A stretch of 64,000 nt of DNA from Daphnia pulex (GCF_021134715.1 NC_060019.1:11794001-11858000), one strand, 5' to 3'. Shown: positions 1 to 11,523, numbered from the stretch's first letter. Program-made: numbers and translations. Notes: generated from the letters alone by a model not told the origin.

Positions 1-1
1 T

Positions 2-1804
2 TCGCTCTTCAACAGCAGTTTGTGTCGACTGGACCAGGCGGCCGCGGAATGTTTGGATTTATCCGACCAGCCGCAATTCCTGTCCATGAAAAACTACACG
101 GACGAATTTTGCCCAGCCGCTCAGGAAAACGAATTCAGCCGCTGCTTGGCCATGAAACGATCATCGATTGACATTAGTCGAATCATCGATTTCAAGACGG
201 ACGACGATGCTGACGGATCGAGCGGAATTAAATTGGTCGACTTTAGCTCAAGACAAGATTTGGTTATGATCATCGTCCTGAGTGCCCTGTGCGTTTTGGT
301 CTTCCTGGCCGTCTGCCTTGGTCTGGTCGTGGCTCGTTTCAGGACTAAGAACCGCCAGCAGCAACGAAGCAATAAGAAAATCGTGTCCAACGAGGAACGC
401 GTCACTTGTTCGCCGCTGATTCCCAGCAGCAATGTGGAAAAACAACTGGGCAGCGGAGTGGTCTCCTCCGGCTCCATTTCGCGCCTATCCGTCAAAGACT
501 ATCGAAATTATTTGGAAGACCTTGGACCCATTTATTCGGAACCGCTGGAACCTCCCGAGTCGAACGCTTGGATCAAGCACGTCCCACCAACAGATTCGGC
601 CCCGCCCGATGTGCCGGCCATGCCCGTCCAGTGGACTCCCAAAGGCGGCGTCAAAGCCGACGACGCTAATAAACGGACCATCGATCGAGGCACTCAAACG
701 TTGGAGGACAGCACTCATAAAGTCTCGGAATCAGAGAATCTCTCCAGCACATCCGTCCCGAATGGCGAACCGCTGGCGTCGAGTCTGGCCCTTGAATTCA
801 CGCAAGATGTCATGGCCGCTCTACGAGATAAAATGGACGTCTCCCCCCTGTACAGCGAAGTCAAAGATTCGATTGTTTCCAAGGAACTAGACAACAACGA
901 AGAGTCAGCAGCACTGACGAAGGGAACCAGCACAATCACACCCGAGTTCTACGATCTCATCAAGGTAGTCGATCAAGGTGCTGGGTCAAGGCCGTCCACA
1001 TCTTCTGCCAGGTCGGAACACATCTACTGCAAACCGTGGGATGATGCCGATCCATCAGGCTCGAAGAATCGTCTTCCGTCATCCGTTTCGGATGAGACAC
1101 CACCACCACCACCACCAGCAGGAGTCGAATTAAAAGTGGATAAGGAGTCAGACGGTGGTGACGCTTTATTATTATTACCTCCTCCAGCGAAACAAAAGAA
1201 TAATGTGCCGGTAGCCAAAAGTCAACCGTTTCACGTGCGCGGATCTCTCCCGAAATGGCCTCCGCCCGCCATCAAGACTCCCAGTCAAAACCGGAGCGGA
1301 TCGAGGACCACCAACGGTTCAACTTGCTCACCTCCAACATCTCCCGTTAAAGATGCCAAGCCACCTTCGTGGCAAAGCTCATCCAGGTCGATTCCGGCCG
1401 CCAGGAAGTCGCCGACTAAAACCAGAAGCGAACACAACACTTCCCAAAAGACCTCTCATCAGCCGACGGGAAAGCCTAATAAAGAATCTACTGTCGTCCA
1501 GTCAAATTCATCGAACGTCGTTATTTCACCGTCTCCTTCACAACAGTCTAAAGATGAGGGCGATGAGGAGTACGCCGAAGTAACGCCGCAGCCGTTTAGT
1601 TTCTCATTCCGACGGCCTTTGTTCGCTGAACGTCCAAATAATACGAAAGAGAAGAGCATCAGTGCTGCCGAGGGACCACCGAAACCGGCGAGATCGCCTG
1701 TTGCCCAGTTGTGCGAATATGCCGATCCGCGTGACCTAAATGAGCCTTTGTACTCTGAGTTAATAGTGCAAGATGAACAACAACAGCAACACGATAACTT
1801 GTGA
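2..1804 (+). CDS. Single-pass membrane protein, long Tyr/Pro-rich cytoplasmic tail (5' partial)
   Basis: The frame is open from the first bases of the window to a TGA at 1802-1804, so the start lies upstream; about 600 residues are visible. The first ~80 residues are cysteine-containing and probably extracellular. One hydrophobic segment follows (about 27 residues, centred near base 300, containing LSALCVLVFLAVCLGLVV), then a basic stop-transfer stretch. The remaining ~490 residues are low-complexity: Ser/Pro-rich, a run of six prolines near 1100-1120, PxxP motifs, and recurrent tyrosine motifs (IYSEP, LYSEV, EEYAEV, EYADP, LYSEL at the C-terminus). This looks like the signalling tail of a receptor or adhesion protein that could bind SH2/SH3 proteins. 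The next gene downstream is a leucine-rich-repeat-type membrane protein in the same orientation, so this may be the end of a similar receptor, but no ectodomain is visible to prove it. A candidate poly(A) signal is at 2112-2117. Not recognised as a named family. Confidence 0.75.
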   Translation, partial: SLFNSSLCRLDQAAAECLDLSDQPQFLSMKNYTDEFCPAAQENEFSRCLAMKRSSIDISRIIDFKTDDDADGSSGIKLVDFSSRQDLVMIIVLSALCVLVFLAVCLGLVVARFRTKNRQQQRSNKKIVSNEERVTCSPLIPSSNVEKQLGSGVVSSGSISRLSVKDYRNYLEDLGPIYSEPLEPPESNAWIKHVPPTDSAPPDVPAMPVQWTPKGGVKADDANKRTIDRGTQTLEDSTHKVSESENLSSTSVPNGEPLASSLALEFTQDVMAALRDKMDVSPLYSEVKDSIVSKELDNNEESAALTKGTSTITPEFYDLIKVVDQGAGSRPSTSSARSEHIYCKPWDDADPSGSKNRLPSSVSDETPPPPPPAGVELKVDKESDGGDALLLLPPPAKQKNNVPVAKSQPFHVRGSLPKWPPPAIKTPSQNRSGSRTTNGSTCSPPTSPVKDAKPPSWQSSSRSIPAARKSPTKTRSEHNTSQKTSHQPTGKPNKESTVVQSNSSNVVISPSPSQQSKDEGDEEYAEVTPQPFSFSFRRPLFAERPNNTKEKSISAAEGPPKPARSPVAQLCEYADPRDLNEPLYSELIVQDEQQQQHDNL

Positions 1805-2340
1805 TCCCAACTCGTATATATAACAGTCCTTCTTGTGGTTTTCATCACCCGCGCCCCATGTACGCAGAATATACGCTTCCGCTCCGATTCATCGAATCAC
1901 TTTTGACCTGCCTTATAATATACCAGAAACAAAAGTCTCGAATGGTGTTCGGGCTCGAGTCAAAAATCGTCATATTTCATTGTTATTTGATAAATTTATT
2001 TTGTTTTTTGTTCCATCATCATCGTCGTGCGTGTATATTGCGTGTACTTATAGCAAAGATGTGCTTTTTTGTCTGTTGGGTGCATGTGATTCATCACCAA
2101 ACAGTTATACTAATAAAAGTCTCGCAAATCCGGTTTTCTTTGTGTAAGTTGGATTCATTTATGGCATACGAATCTAGGTGACACACATTTTGGTTAGGTA
2201 TGAGTTCATTTGGACCAGGATCCGGATGAAGCTTAACCACAAGGGGTTTTGTTTTTCAGCAGGAAGTGGTGTCAAAACAGAACAGAAAGAATAGGAGATT
2301 GTTTTTTAAAAAATTCAGTAGCAACAAACAAAAGTGTCAA
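1805..2340. other. 3'UTR of the first gene and short spacer
   Basis: Starts after the TGA at 1804. AATAAA at 2112-2117 is the likely cleavage signal for the upstream gene. The remaining ~220 bases are AT-rich and lead straight into the start codon at 2341, leaving little room for a separate promoter. No coding signal was seen. Confidence 0.5.
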
Positions 2341-4169
2341 ATGGATTGCTTCGGGATCTGGTCCGGTATACATATAAATTTGATTTTCTAATGCAATAAG
2401 TGCAAAACAGAAATAAATTTTTTCAATAATTTAACAGTCTGTTGGCTGCTGGTTGTTTCGTTTGCAATGGTCGGCGGTCAAGCCGAGTCTCGGGGCTGGA
2501 CTCCTCCGTTCACCAAATGGATGACGTCAACAGTTCGTGCGACGAAAAGCCATCACACAGTGCCAACCAGTACTATTAGTCCAATCAATTCAGTTTGTGA
2601 TAGAAATTGTTGTAAATGTGATAGCTCAAAAACTCGTGTTGAATGTACATCGTCTCTTCACTGCAACGTAAGCACAAAACTCTGATCAAATTTAATTCAT
2701 TTGATTGCAACCTCATTCTCTTATTGCACTAGCAGGAATTTATTTTAAATACTACTAATCGTTTGCCAAAGGAAGCCAGGACGGTGATTTTTACCGGATT
2801 TCTTCGATTAAAGATTAATAAAGGCAGTTTAAATTCCCCGCAAAATTTGACAACGTTCTACAGTGAACGTGTAGATAAGATTGAAGCCGAATCTTACGCG
2901 CTTTCGCAACCTGCTTGCAACGATTCTCCGCGTATGCGCAGTTCATTCGCACGGCCGTCTCTTGTCATCAACGGAAGTGGTTCCATTATCTTTGAGCGAA
3001 GGGCTTTTACAGGTAAATAAATATCTTTCAATTTAAATAATGTCAAATTTCATTTACGTTTGCTGTCAGGTGCATGGGGCGAAATTCTAATCATCAATTC
3101 CAAGGTGAAAGTGATGGAATCGGAGATGTTTTACAATACAAGTTGCTTAAAAAAGTTCACGCTGGAGGGAAACTTTATCGAGGAAATCAAATTTAAAACT
3201 TTGGCAGATGGAGAAACCCAATATTTGTCCATTAAAAGCAACCAAATTCAATCGATCGAGCACGGAGCATTCCAGTTAAGCGTCACCGATTCAGCTCATA
3301 TTTCCTCCAACAGAATAAACGTCATTCAATCAGAAGCTTTTGTCTTGCGGACACCAAGGACCTTCTCGTTTCTTAACAATACGGTGGGGACCATCTTTTC
3401 GTACGCCTTCCAACTAGCGGCAACCGAGAGTATCGACATCAAGTTTAGCGCTTTCGACCACATTGCGCGTCACGCCTTCCGCAAAATAGAAACAGTTGGC
3501 AACGCCAAAATGACGATGGCGTTGTCAATCAAAAAATTCGACAAAGGCGCGCTCGATCTCGACCAATCGCTTTTTAAAAAATCGTCTCTCCAATTCTTCG
3601 AAATTCAACTCGACCGGGATTGTGATTGTGAACTGCAGGTTCTTGTCGACACTGTTTTCAGTCCAACTTTAAGAAGAAACGGCTCTTCCAAAGACGACTT
3701 CAACAATGTCTTGAGAGATTTCATCTTCTGTCGCGTCCGCAATGAGTCGGAAAAATTTTATGAATTCGCTAGCTCTCATCACTGTCAAGCTCCTGATGTC
3801 GTCATGTTAGTTTCAATCACTTGTGCGGTTGTGGCAATTTTATTGTTAATGGCTGTTGCAGTGACTGCGATCTTTCGACAGAAAGCTAAGCTTCGCCGTA
3901 CCAGTGTGGAAACTTCTAACGGATGGGTGATGCACATCTACACGGAAACCGAATGTCAAGTCAAGGAAGAATTTACGGTTCCTCTAGAATCAGTGAGCGA
4001 AAATGGACCGGAACACGATTTGTTATTGCTCACCGCTAACCAACATGAGGTATGTCAAGATAGGCTCAGTAGCCACAGTTCTGGGCTACCGACATACCAA
4101 GCAGCATGCAGTTTATCCAAGGAATCTGCCAACAATATTCACATTGGTTCAAACAATTGTTTATTTTAG
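2341..4169 (+). CDS. Leucine-rich-repeat-like type I membrane protein, 543 aa, four exons
   Basis: Exons 2341-2365, 2438-2667, 2736-3012 and 3070-4169 give 1,632 bases and 543 residues. The ATG at 2341 sits in a good context (gtcaaATGg) and starts a 25-base exon. Joined to exon 2 in phase 1, it supplies MDCFGIWSVCWLLVVSF, a convincing signal peptide; without it the hydrophobic stretch has no start codon. The ectodomain has a cysteine cluster (CDRNCCKC) and degenerate repeats typical of extracellular LRR proteins, for example LSIKSNQIQSIEHGAF and ISSNRINVIQSEAF. A CDCEL stretch resembling the opening of an LRR C-terminal cap follows. One transmembrane helix is encoded around 3795-3875 (VVMLVSITCAVVAILLLM), then a ~95-residue cytoplasmic tail. 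Orientation and type match the gene upstream, suggesting a local pair of receptor-like genes. Ligand and function are unknown; no named orthologue is claimed. Confidence 0.8.
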
Positions 4170-4728
4170 TATGTTCGAAGCCCCATAGTTTATATGCTTA
4201 AATAGTTAATACAAAAATTTCCATGTTTGACAAAACTATTCAAGAGATTTCCATATGATTCGGTTTCTTACGTTTTTATAATGAATTAATTAAGCCTCAG
4301 ATTTTAGGTCTATCAAAGGAGATTTTTTAAAAGTTGAAACAGATTTTAAACAATTTTCTTTAGTTGTTACTTTAAAGCAATTAACCTGATCCGACAATCC
4401 GAAATTCCTTTGTCATTTGCTTAACAGTTGCCTCGCGTCACCGTCTTCCCACGCATTTTGCATTTTCATTTGTAGATTTTGTTTGTTGCTTTCCCGTCTA
4501 ACCGCTAGGTTGAAATTTGAACGATTCGCTTTCGCGGCTTTTGCATCGGCAATCCGGCATTCTTGTTTGTCGTCTGCGTCTTCACGATGCGAACACAATA
4601 CGAACATTGACACATAGTCACACAAACACATCCCTAGCAACTTTCTGTTTAAATGTACAAGTATTGTTTTAACTTTCCTTAAAATTAGAAGTGTAATTGC
4701 GTCAAGTGAGATTTGAACTGTAATAATT
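4170..4728. other. Spacer: 3' flank of the LRR-like gene and 5' flank of snurportin
   Basis: No exon with family resemblance is visible. Some frames stay open in 4413-4823 on both strands, but they carry no recognisable motif and overlap the snurportin start. The part nearest 4729 presumably holds the snurportin promoter; no clear TATA box was seen. Confidence 0.4.
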
Positions 4729-5907
4729 ATGGATAATTTAATTGGTTCCTTGGAACTGTCACTCAATGTGTCAAACGAATTGCACAGCACCATCAGTCCG
4801 CACCCTAGGTTTTCACAATTCAAAAAAACTTCGAAGACAAGCCAAGAAGTTCGCAGGAGAAGAACTTTGGAAAATCAAAAACAGTTAATTCACTACATTA
4901 TACAACAATTGTTCACATGTCAAAATGAAAAAAAATTCTAATATTATTTCTAGGAGCCGCTATGATTACTACAATCATTGTAGATGTTTGGCAGAGAGTG
5001 ATTTCAGTGTTGGCGATGGAAATCTTTCAGATAGCCCTGATGAAATGGAGTGGTCTCCTCCCAAGATAAAAACTCCAAGAGCATATCAGGATCAAATAAT
5101 GCTTTCAGAATGGCTTGATGAAGTACCAGTCGATTTTGAAACTAATTGGCTTATTATGCCTTGTCCTGTTGGAAAAAGATGTCTAGTTGTTGCTTCAAGA
5201 GTAAAGACTATTATATCACAAAATTAGATTCTCAAAGTAACTAATGTTTTGTAATTTCTTTTAGGGATGGACAAAGGTTTACTCAAAAAGTGGATTTCTA
5301 ATAACAGAATTCCAATCCCAATTGCCTGGAGGATTTCATAAAAGTTCAGACAGTACCATTCTTGATTGTCTTTGGAATGACCACAAACAATGCTATTTTG
5401 TTTTGGATGTTTTGAGCTGGAGTAGAGTACCATTACTTGGATGTGAAGTAAATGAGTATTATTTAATTTTTCTTTTACACAAATCCTATATGAAAATTTA
5501 TCTTTGTATTCCAAAAGGCTGAATTCAGGTTTTACTGGGTGAATGGTAAATTCAACGAACACCCTGAATTAGGAATGAAATCGAAAAAAAATCGGTATCC
5601 TTTCATTCCATTGCCCATCTTACCTTGCATCAAAGAAAATATCGAAGCTTTACTTGAGGATGAAAAACAAAGTTGGCAACCTTTGGACGGTCTCCTATTT
5701 TATCACAAATTGGGATTTTATACTCCGGGAGTCAGCCCTTTAGTTGGATGGCTCAAACCATTCATGATTGCGGAGATTTTGAAAGCAAAAGTACCGGAGT
5801 TCTACATGCAGAAGAAACCCGTAAGCTATGTGAATATCCAGCAACATTTAAAGAAAAAATCTCCAAAATGCGAGGAAAATTCTGTTGAGATGTCAGCAAC
5901 AGATTAA
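4729..5907 (+). CDS. SNUPN: Snurportin-1 (m3G-cap snRNP import adaptor)
   Basis: Exons 4729-4883, 4954-5200, 5265-5447 and 5518-5907 total 975 bases and 324 residues (human about 360). The adaptor binds the trimethylguanosine cap of spliceosomal snRNPs in the cytoplasm and hands them to importin-beta for nuclear entry. The N-terminal importin-beta-binding region is recognisable (HPRFSQFK, then the basic RRRRTLENQ, about residues 24-55). It is followed by SRYDYYNH and LSEWLDEVP, with a tryptophan just before the family signature [13 protein letters not shown]. The cap-binding fold continues with [41 protein letters not shown] and PLVGWLKPF, all in family order. The exon 1 donor follows CAAAAACA, and the acceptor at 4953 restores frame in phase 2. 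The C-terminal tail is short and Lys/Glu-rich. Confidence 0.95.
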
Positions 5908-7285
5908 TACTGTGTGATAATATTTGAGCACTTCATCTTGTTTTAAATTGTTGACAAAAGGTATTGATTACAACGCTTATATCTAACATGTGAAAGTTAA
6001 ATTTATTTTCCATCCTTATTCTTTTGTTGCACATGAATAATAACAACTTCCGTCAGTCGGTGCGGGTGATGCTCATATCCTGATTTGATTCGACTTGTAG
6101 GATTTCAGATTCTTCTAAGTATACATTTTGCCATTTTTTAAAGTTCCAGTGTTTCAAAAAATTTTGGGAAGTATTTTGACCGTTGATCTGTTTAGTGTTT
6201 ACCATCCATTTTCAATGACATATTATCCTTCGCCATGCTTAAATCAATTAGCTACATTCTAGACTGTTATGCTATTAGTGAAAACCACTATTTAACGAAA
6301 ATAGAACGGCATTCCCATAGGCATAATTAATTTTAATAAGCCAAAGGTCTAGCGACGCTTATGTTATTGAAACGAAGACGTCGGATGATTGAAATTTAAT
6401 TTACGTATTCAAGTTTGTATCAGAAAGGCAGAAATTGGCCAGTGCAGTTTGATAAAGCATAGAAAGACTGATTAGTATGAATGGAGTTAAAAACAGTTGA
6501 AATGTAATGTGGTGTCAGGCGAGCGTGTAAGCTGAGAGTGAGAGAAGCTTTACAGACAACCAAAGTCTTTACAATGAAATACAAGCAAATTAAGGTAAAG
6601 TCATCAAGTATAATAAATGACAAATTCCGTGAAATAATCAGTGAACTTTAGGAGTCTGAATTAATTTGAGCGAAATTACCAAACGCTTTTGGAAGTTATT
6701 CTCAGTTATTCTTGTATATGTCAATTAAGTAAACTATAGAAGTTCAATCTTTTTTTTCTGACAAACCACACGCACCATATATACCCGGCTATACACGTTT
6801 CAGTAGTGTAGCAACTGCAGACCTAATTCTAAATTTCATTTCATTACAGAATGCTCTGTACATGTTGAAAGAGGACTATACGTACGTGTTGAAAAGATAG
6901 CGCTAGGCCGCTAGCATATGGAATGGTGATGACGTTTGGGAAAAGAGCCAAAGTAGAGGAATAGAGTAGTGGAAAGGGGGAGTTCTTAGTAGAGGTGTGG
7001 CTTCACACAAAAATTGGTAGATGCCCCTTTCATTTTCTACAGTTAGGCTACCAGTCAGTCTCCGCTTACACCACGTTAGACATCGTTTCCAAATACTAGC
7101 TACAGTCTATAGCAAAAGGTTAGAATATCATAATATCTGTTCCTCTTCTTAGTCCATGGTTAATATTGTAATTCATCTTAATGCTTGATTAAAAATTTAG
7201 CGTATAGTATTTAAAAATTAATCTAAAAAAGACACAGAATTTATATTTACAACCTGGGGTTTCCTTCCAAATTTTCAACAACAGG
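5908..7285. other. Intergenic region upstream of the receptor subunit
   Basis: About 1.4 kb without a supported exon. A TATA-like stretch at 6776-6785, with an initiator-like TCAGTA about 25 bases downstream, could be the receptor promoter, leaving a ~480-base leader. A second initiator-like run, CAGTCAGTC, lies near 7050. Both are weak, context-only calls. Confidence 0.35.
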
Positions 7286-10200
7286 ATGAAATTACTGCTA
7301 TTAGTGGCGCAAACGGCGCTGTTTTTCTCGTCGTCGCTATCAGAAGCTCCTAATAATTCGAATTCCCGTAAGTAATATAGACGTTTTCCGAATGGTGACT
7401 TCTTATCATGAAGGATTTCAATTATTATTTCAGTCGGTCAAAGCAGATTCTGGCATTCATTCAAACTTTGAATCCTTATAATATTTCCTTTAACAAATAA
7501 ACTATAACATGGAATGGAAGGGTTACTTTCCACGATAAAATCTCTATAGCCTACTGTATAGTGCACGTTCTTCCGGTATTCATCCATCACTTTCTTGATG
7601 CCTCGAACACTAAAGAAAAATCCGTCTACTAAGCGTGATGTTCCGTTTCTTTTAGGGCTCTTTATCTTTAATTATTTTGTCTTTTTTTTTCTTTCGTTGC
7701 ATTATTTGTTCGTTCATGTAAATGATCATTTTTTTTTGTTAATCGATCGATAATCAATTGTTAAGTTGGTAACAATCCAGTTTCACTCATACCAAACTCC
7801 TACGAAAAGACGAAGGTTCCATAGACGGCGGTGGCGAAATTGCAGTAAATTCTGGTGTAATACGTAGAAAGAATAGTACTCACTGAATATTGATAACAAT
7901 CAAGTAGTAAGCCCTGATGTTGACCGACGGAGATTGCGCTATAACTCTTCATTGCAACTTTTCTAATTCTTGTTTAATGACTGGTAGAAAAATCAAAATG
8001 AAAATTTACAAATAGTTTTATTTAATCTTTGCAGCGTTTTTCAGCTGGATTAAAGAGCTTCAGAAGGAACTTTTCAATGTTCGTCAATACAATAAACATG
8101 CCAGGCCAATATCAAATGACAGTGAACAAGTTATCAAAGTGGACATGCAGTTTAGTTTCGTTCGGGCGGTCTTGAATGAGAAGGATGGCACATTGGAGAC
8201 CTCCGGATGGCTTGGAATGGTAAGATAATACTCCCCCATAATTGGAAAAAAATCACGATGAAAACCTTCCTGACGACAAAAATTCTTTTAGACTTAAATT
8301 GCAATAACTCTCGACTACATTTTTTTTTGTCGAATACTATGCACAATTTTAAACATTAATTTCGGTACTTAACACGAATACATATTTAACAGCGATGGGT
8401 GGACAGTATGATGAAGTGGGATCCTATGGCCTATGGAGATTTGCGCAACTTAAAATTAATGTCGGATCTGTTATGGAAACCGGATATAGTGGTTTTTAAT
8501 AGGTATATGCTCATCACAAATTTGAAATATTTATTTTTAACTTTGTTAAATAATTAATTAGTTAACAAACAACGAAAATTAGGTGTTTTTAATTAACCAC
8601 AAAAATACAAACTTGTTACCACAAAATTGAACCCTGTCCAAATAAAAAAAAATAATTTTAAATTCAAAATCAACTAGTGCTGAACATACGTATTTTAGTG
8701 TTGAACGATTATTTTTTCTGTAGTGTGCGAGGCTATGATCCCATGCCTCCATCCCAATCTGTTCTTCTTTATGACGGTGTGGTCTACTACATACCTCGTC
8801 TATATTTAATAACACCGTGCGACCTAGATTTAACTAAATGGCCCAAAGGATTTCAAAAATGCGAAGTAATTAAAAATAAACAAATTTGAATTTAATAATA
8901 CCCTGTATGGCAATTACATTTTTTTTAGATTCGGTTTGGTGCTTGGACTTTAGATAGCAGCGAGATATTCCTTGGTGTTTTAGAAAACCAAACGAAGGTA
9001 TGAAAACCACGAATAACTATAATCTTCTTACTTAAATAAATATGTATTGCATACGCTTTGCGACTCATATACGACTGTAAAGTAAAATAACTAGAAAAAC
9101 GCTGGGAAAACATTTTTTCTCGTCGCTAAAAATAATTAGAATGGCGAAACAGTTATGGTGAAGCGAAAGTTCTATTCCATTCCGATTCTATGGATTTTAT
9201 TAACCACGCATTTTTTAAAAACAGATTATATATTTTTTATACTGTACTTGCGCGTGCCAAAAAGGAGGTTTGGGTTAAGCGGGGTGAGGGGTTAACCGGA
9301 ACAGGGCGTTGACTTACATGAATTAGAAGATATAATTTATATTTATGTAGGGAGACTTGGAAAAATATCCCGATAAGTGGATTACCCCACCTTTCTCCAC
9401 AGAAAATACTATTAACATTTTTTGCTAAATAGGCAGACCTTAAACACTACAAAGCTGGAAATTTACAATGGAAAATTACGGATACTACTATTACAACAAA
9501 CTCATACTTCAACTGTTGCAGTCCTCATTATCAAGACGTTATTGTCACCATTCAGTTACACCGTCAATCTTCAATGGCAGAAAAAGTTGCCATAATTTCA
9601 TCTGTTGGTTAATATAAAAAATTGTTTATTTTATTTAGCTTAATCTAGATCTATAAAAGTGTGCTGTAGCAATAGGCGTTAGAATATTTAAAATATAATT
9701 TTTGGAGATTAAGGTTTAAAAAAATAAAACTAACAAAAATTAAAAAAACTTCCTTCGGTTTTTGCACAGGTCTATGGATTCTTGTATTGCTAACCTATTG
9801 GATGAAACCCCAGTCTACCGATCGCATAACGATTGCATACTCATGTTCATTTGGAATGATATTCATTTTTATTTATTTCTTATGGAAATTACCAACAGGA
9901 AAAAATATTCCTATTGTCGGTAAATATTAAAATGGTGAAAATTCTTATAAATTACTTAGTTTTTTTTTTCTTGCCACAACAGTGATCACTCATTCCACGC
10001 TTTTATTACTTTGCGGTTTGAACTGTGGTATGAAGTTTTTTTTTTGCCAATGAACTATTAATTTATTTTAAATTTAAATAGTTATTACGATGATAAACCG
10101 GAATATTGCAGAACGGTCGTGCAAATCGGTACCCCGATGGATCAACTTCTTTACGCGAAATAGGGTTTTCAGTTTCTTACTTCGAACTAGAGTTTCACTG

Positions 10201-10602
10201 CGTGACAATGTTTTACATCAGGTAAACGTGATATTTTTTGGTGTGCTGTATGGCACGTGACTTAGGCCTACTTATTTATTAGCTCATAGGCATATTCTGA
10301 TTCTTTCTATAACACTCTGATTTAAAATGTCTCATAAAGTTTGTATACAAATAAAACTGACGATTTAATAGGTTTGCTTTGAAGTAGACGAAAACCCCAA
10401 CACACCGTCGTCTTTTTCGCCAATTTCCTTAAACTTGGTTGACCAACCGGTACCACTCCAAGGATGGAACCAATGTAATTCAGCAGCACATAGTTGGCAA
10501 CTACTTGCTTCTATTTCCGATCGATTTGCGTTTTTCATTTGTATGATGATTTCTTTTACTATTATAGGGTATACAGTTTTTGTATTCATAATGAACAATT
10601 AG
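7286..10602 (+). CDS. Nicotinic acetylcholine receptor alpha-like subunit, divergent
   Basis: Ten exons (7286-7367, 8035-8219, 8393-8502, 8724-8865, 8929-8997, 9433-9607, 9770-9919, 9983-10027, 10082-10221, 10372-10602) total 1,329 bases and 442 residues. The signal peptide MKLLLLVAQTALFFSSS is at the start. The ligand-binding domain shows the family block WVDSMMKWDP..YG and LLWKPDIVVFN. A Cys-loop follows with cysteines at about residues 158 and 172, exactly 13 apart. The vicinal pair NCCSPHY (about 224-225) is the loop C signature of alpha-type subunits. Four hydrophobic segments follow: VAIISSVGLWILVLL, then ITIAYSCSFGMIFIFIYFL, then THSTLLLLCGLNCG, and FAFFICMMISFTIIGYTVF before the TAG. 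The segments are atypical: M1 lacks the usual proline motif, and M2 lacks the expected acidic residue at its intracellular end and the canonical pore sequence. Ion selectivity cannot be inferred, and it may need partner subunits. Splice phases are consistent throughout. Confidence 0.88.
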
Positions 10603-11523
10603 TTTGAGATCAGGTATGAAATATACAGTGTAAAACAAGCATTTGTAATGGGACTTTTTTTATTCCTTTAAAATCAGATCTTCCTCTGAAAATCAGTCAT
10701 GAATAGAATAATAATTTAAAATTCAATGGAGTTCTACTGTTGGTCACGAAAATAATTTTAAAATCGTTGGAGTTCTATTGTCGAACATGAAAATAATTAA
10801 AAAGTTCTACTGTCGGAGTGTCGGGCACTAGAGTATGGAGTTCTATTGTCGGGTATTCTACGGGAGTTCTACGGTCGCCATACCATGAATAGGAATGTTC
10901 CAACTAATGTGCACAAGCAAAAAAAAACAAAATCTTTTTCATTATTTATAAACTTCTTTTTTTTCTTGTGTAGGCCTATATTTTTATTTTGGAACCATCG
11001 TTGGTTTTTTTTGTTGCTATTTAGTATTTACCAGAAGAAACCAGTAGACTCTGCAGTCTGCATGCTGGGCGGTCGAAATGGCGGCAGAGCACTTATTTTC
11101 AACCTTCGTCCATGCGTGTGCACAAGAAAACGGAACGTTTCTTTTTCTATTCGAGGACGTATAATAAAACACTTCCATAGTCTTGTTCTTTTTTCATTTC
11201 AATAATATACCGGTTCACGACAGATTTCCATACGAAAACAATAAATTAAGACACTCGAAAGTCAAAAACACACAAACTTAATCAAATGCGAAACGAAACG
11301 GAGTGGAAATTATTTTATTACAACATCAAATGGAATGAAAAGCAGACATGATTATCTATATTCTATGAACCTAAATCTCAATGATCAGCCAGAGCGTGCA
11401 CAAAGATTTTTATTCCATAGAATAAATTTCCGGATTATTCTTTATTACTTTTTGCGCAACAAAAATGTGGCGGGAATTTATTTTTTCGAGTGATCCATGA
11501 ATGGCAGCCTGAGGTAGTTCAGA
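10603..11523. other. Convergent 3' flanks of the receptor gene and Highwire
   Basis: The two genes converge here. TTTATT at 11477-11482 (AATAAA on the minus strand) is a plausible poly(A) signal for the minus-strand gene ending at 11524. A degenerate repeat cluster lies at 10728-10878. A 119-codon open stretch at 10846-11205 on the plus strand reads as low-complexity Phe/Leu and is not called as a gene. Confidence 0.45.
10728..10878 (+). repeat. Five-copy dispersed short motif GGAGTTCTAYTGTCG
   Basis: Near-identical copies start at about 10728, 10769, 10803, 10837 and 10863. The first two spacers share an 'atgaaaataatt'-like sequence, so the original unit was probably 35-40 bases and has since decayed. 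It lies just 3' of the receptor stop codon. Confidence 0.7.

Noticed and set aside
121-1848. Several long antisense and shifted frames across the first gene
   Set aside because: They are shadows of the real plus-strand frame, which has a coherent membrane-protein layout.
4413-4823. Open frames on both strands upstream of snurportin
   Set aside because: They overlap each other and the snurportin start, share no resemblance to any family, and have no supporting structure.
10846-11205. 119-codon plus-strand open frame downstream of the receptor gene
   Set aside because: Low-complexity Phe/Leu-rich translation of AT-rich DNA, overlapping the repeat cluster and 3' flanks, with no motif or splice context.
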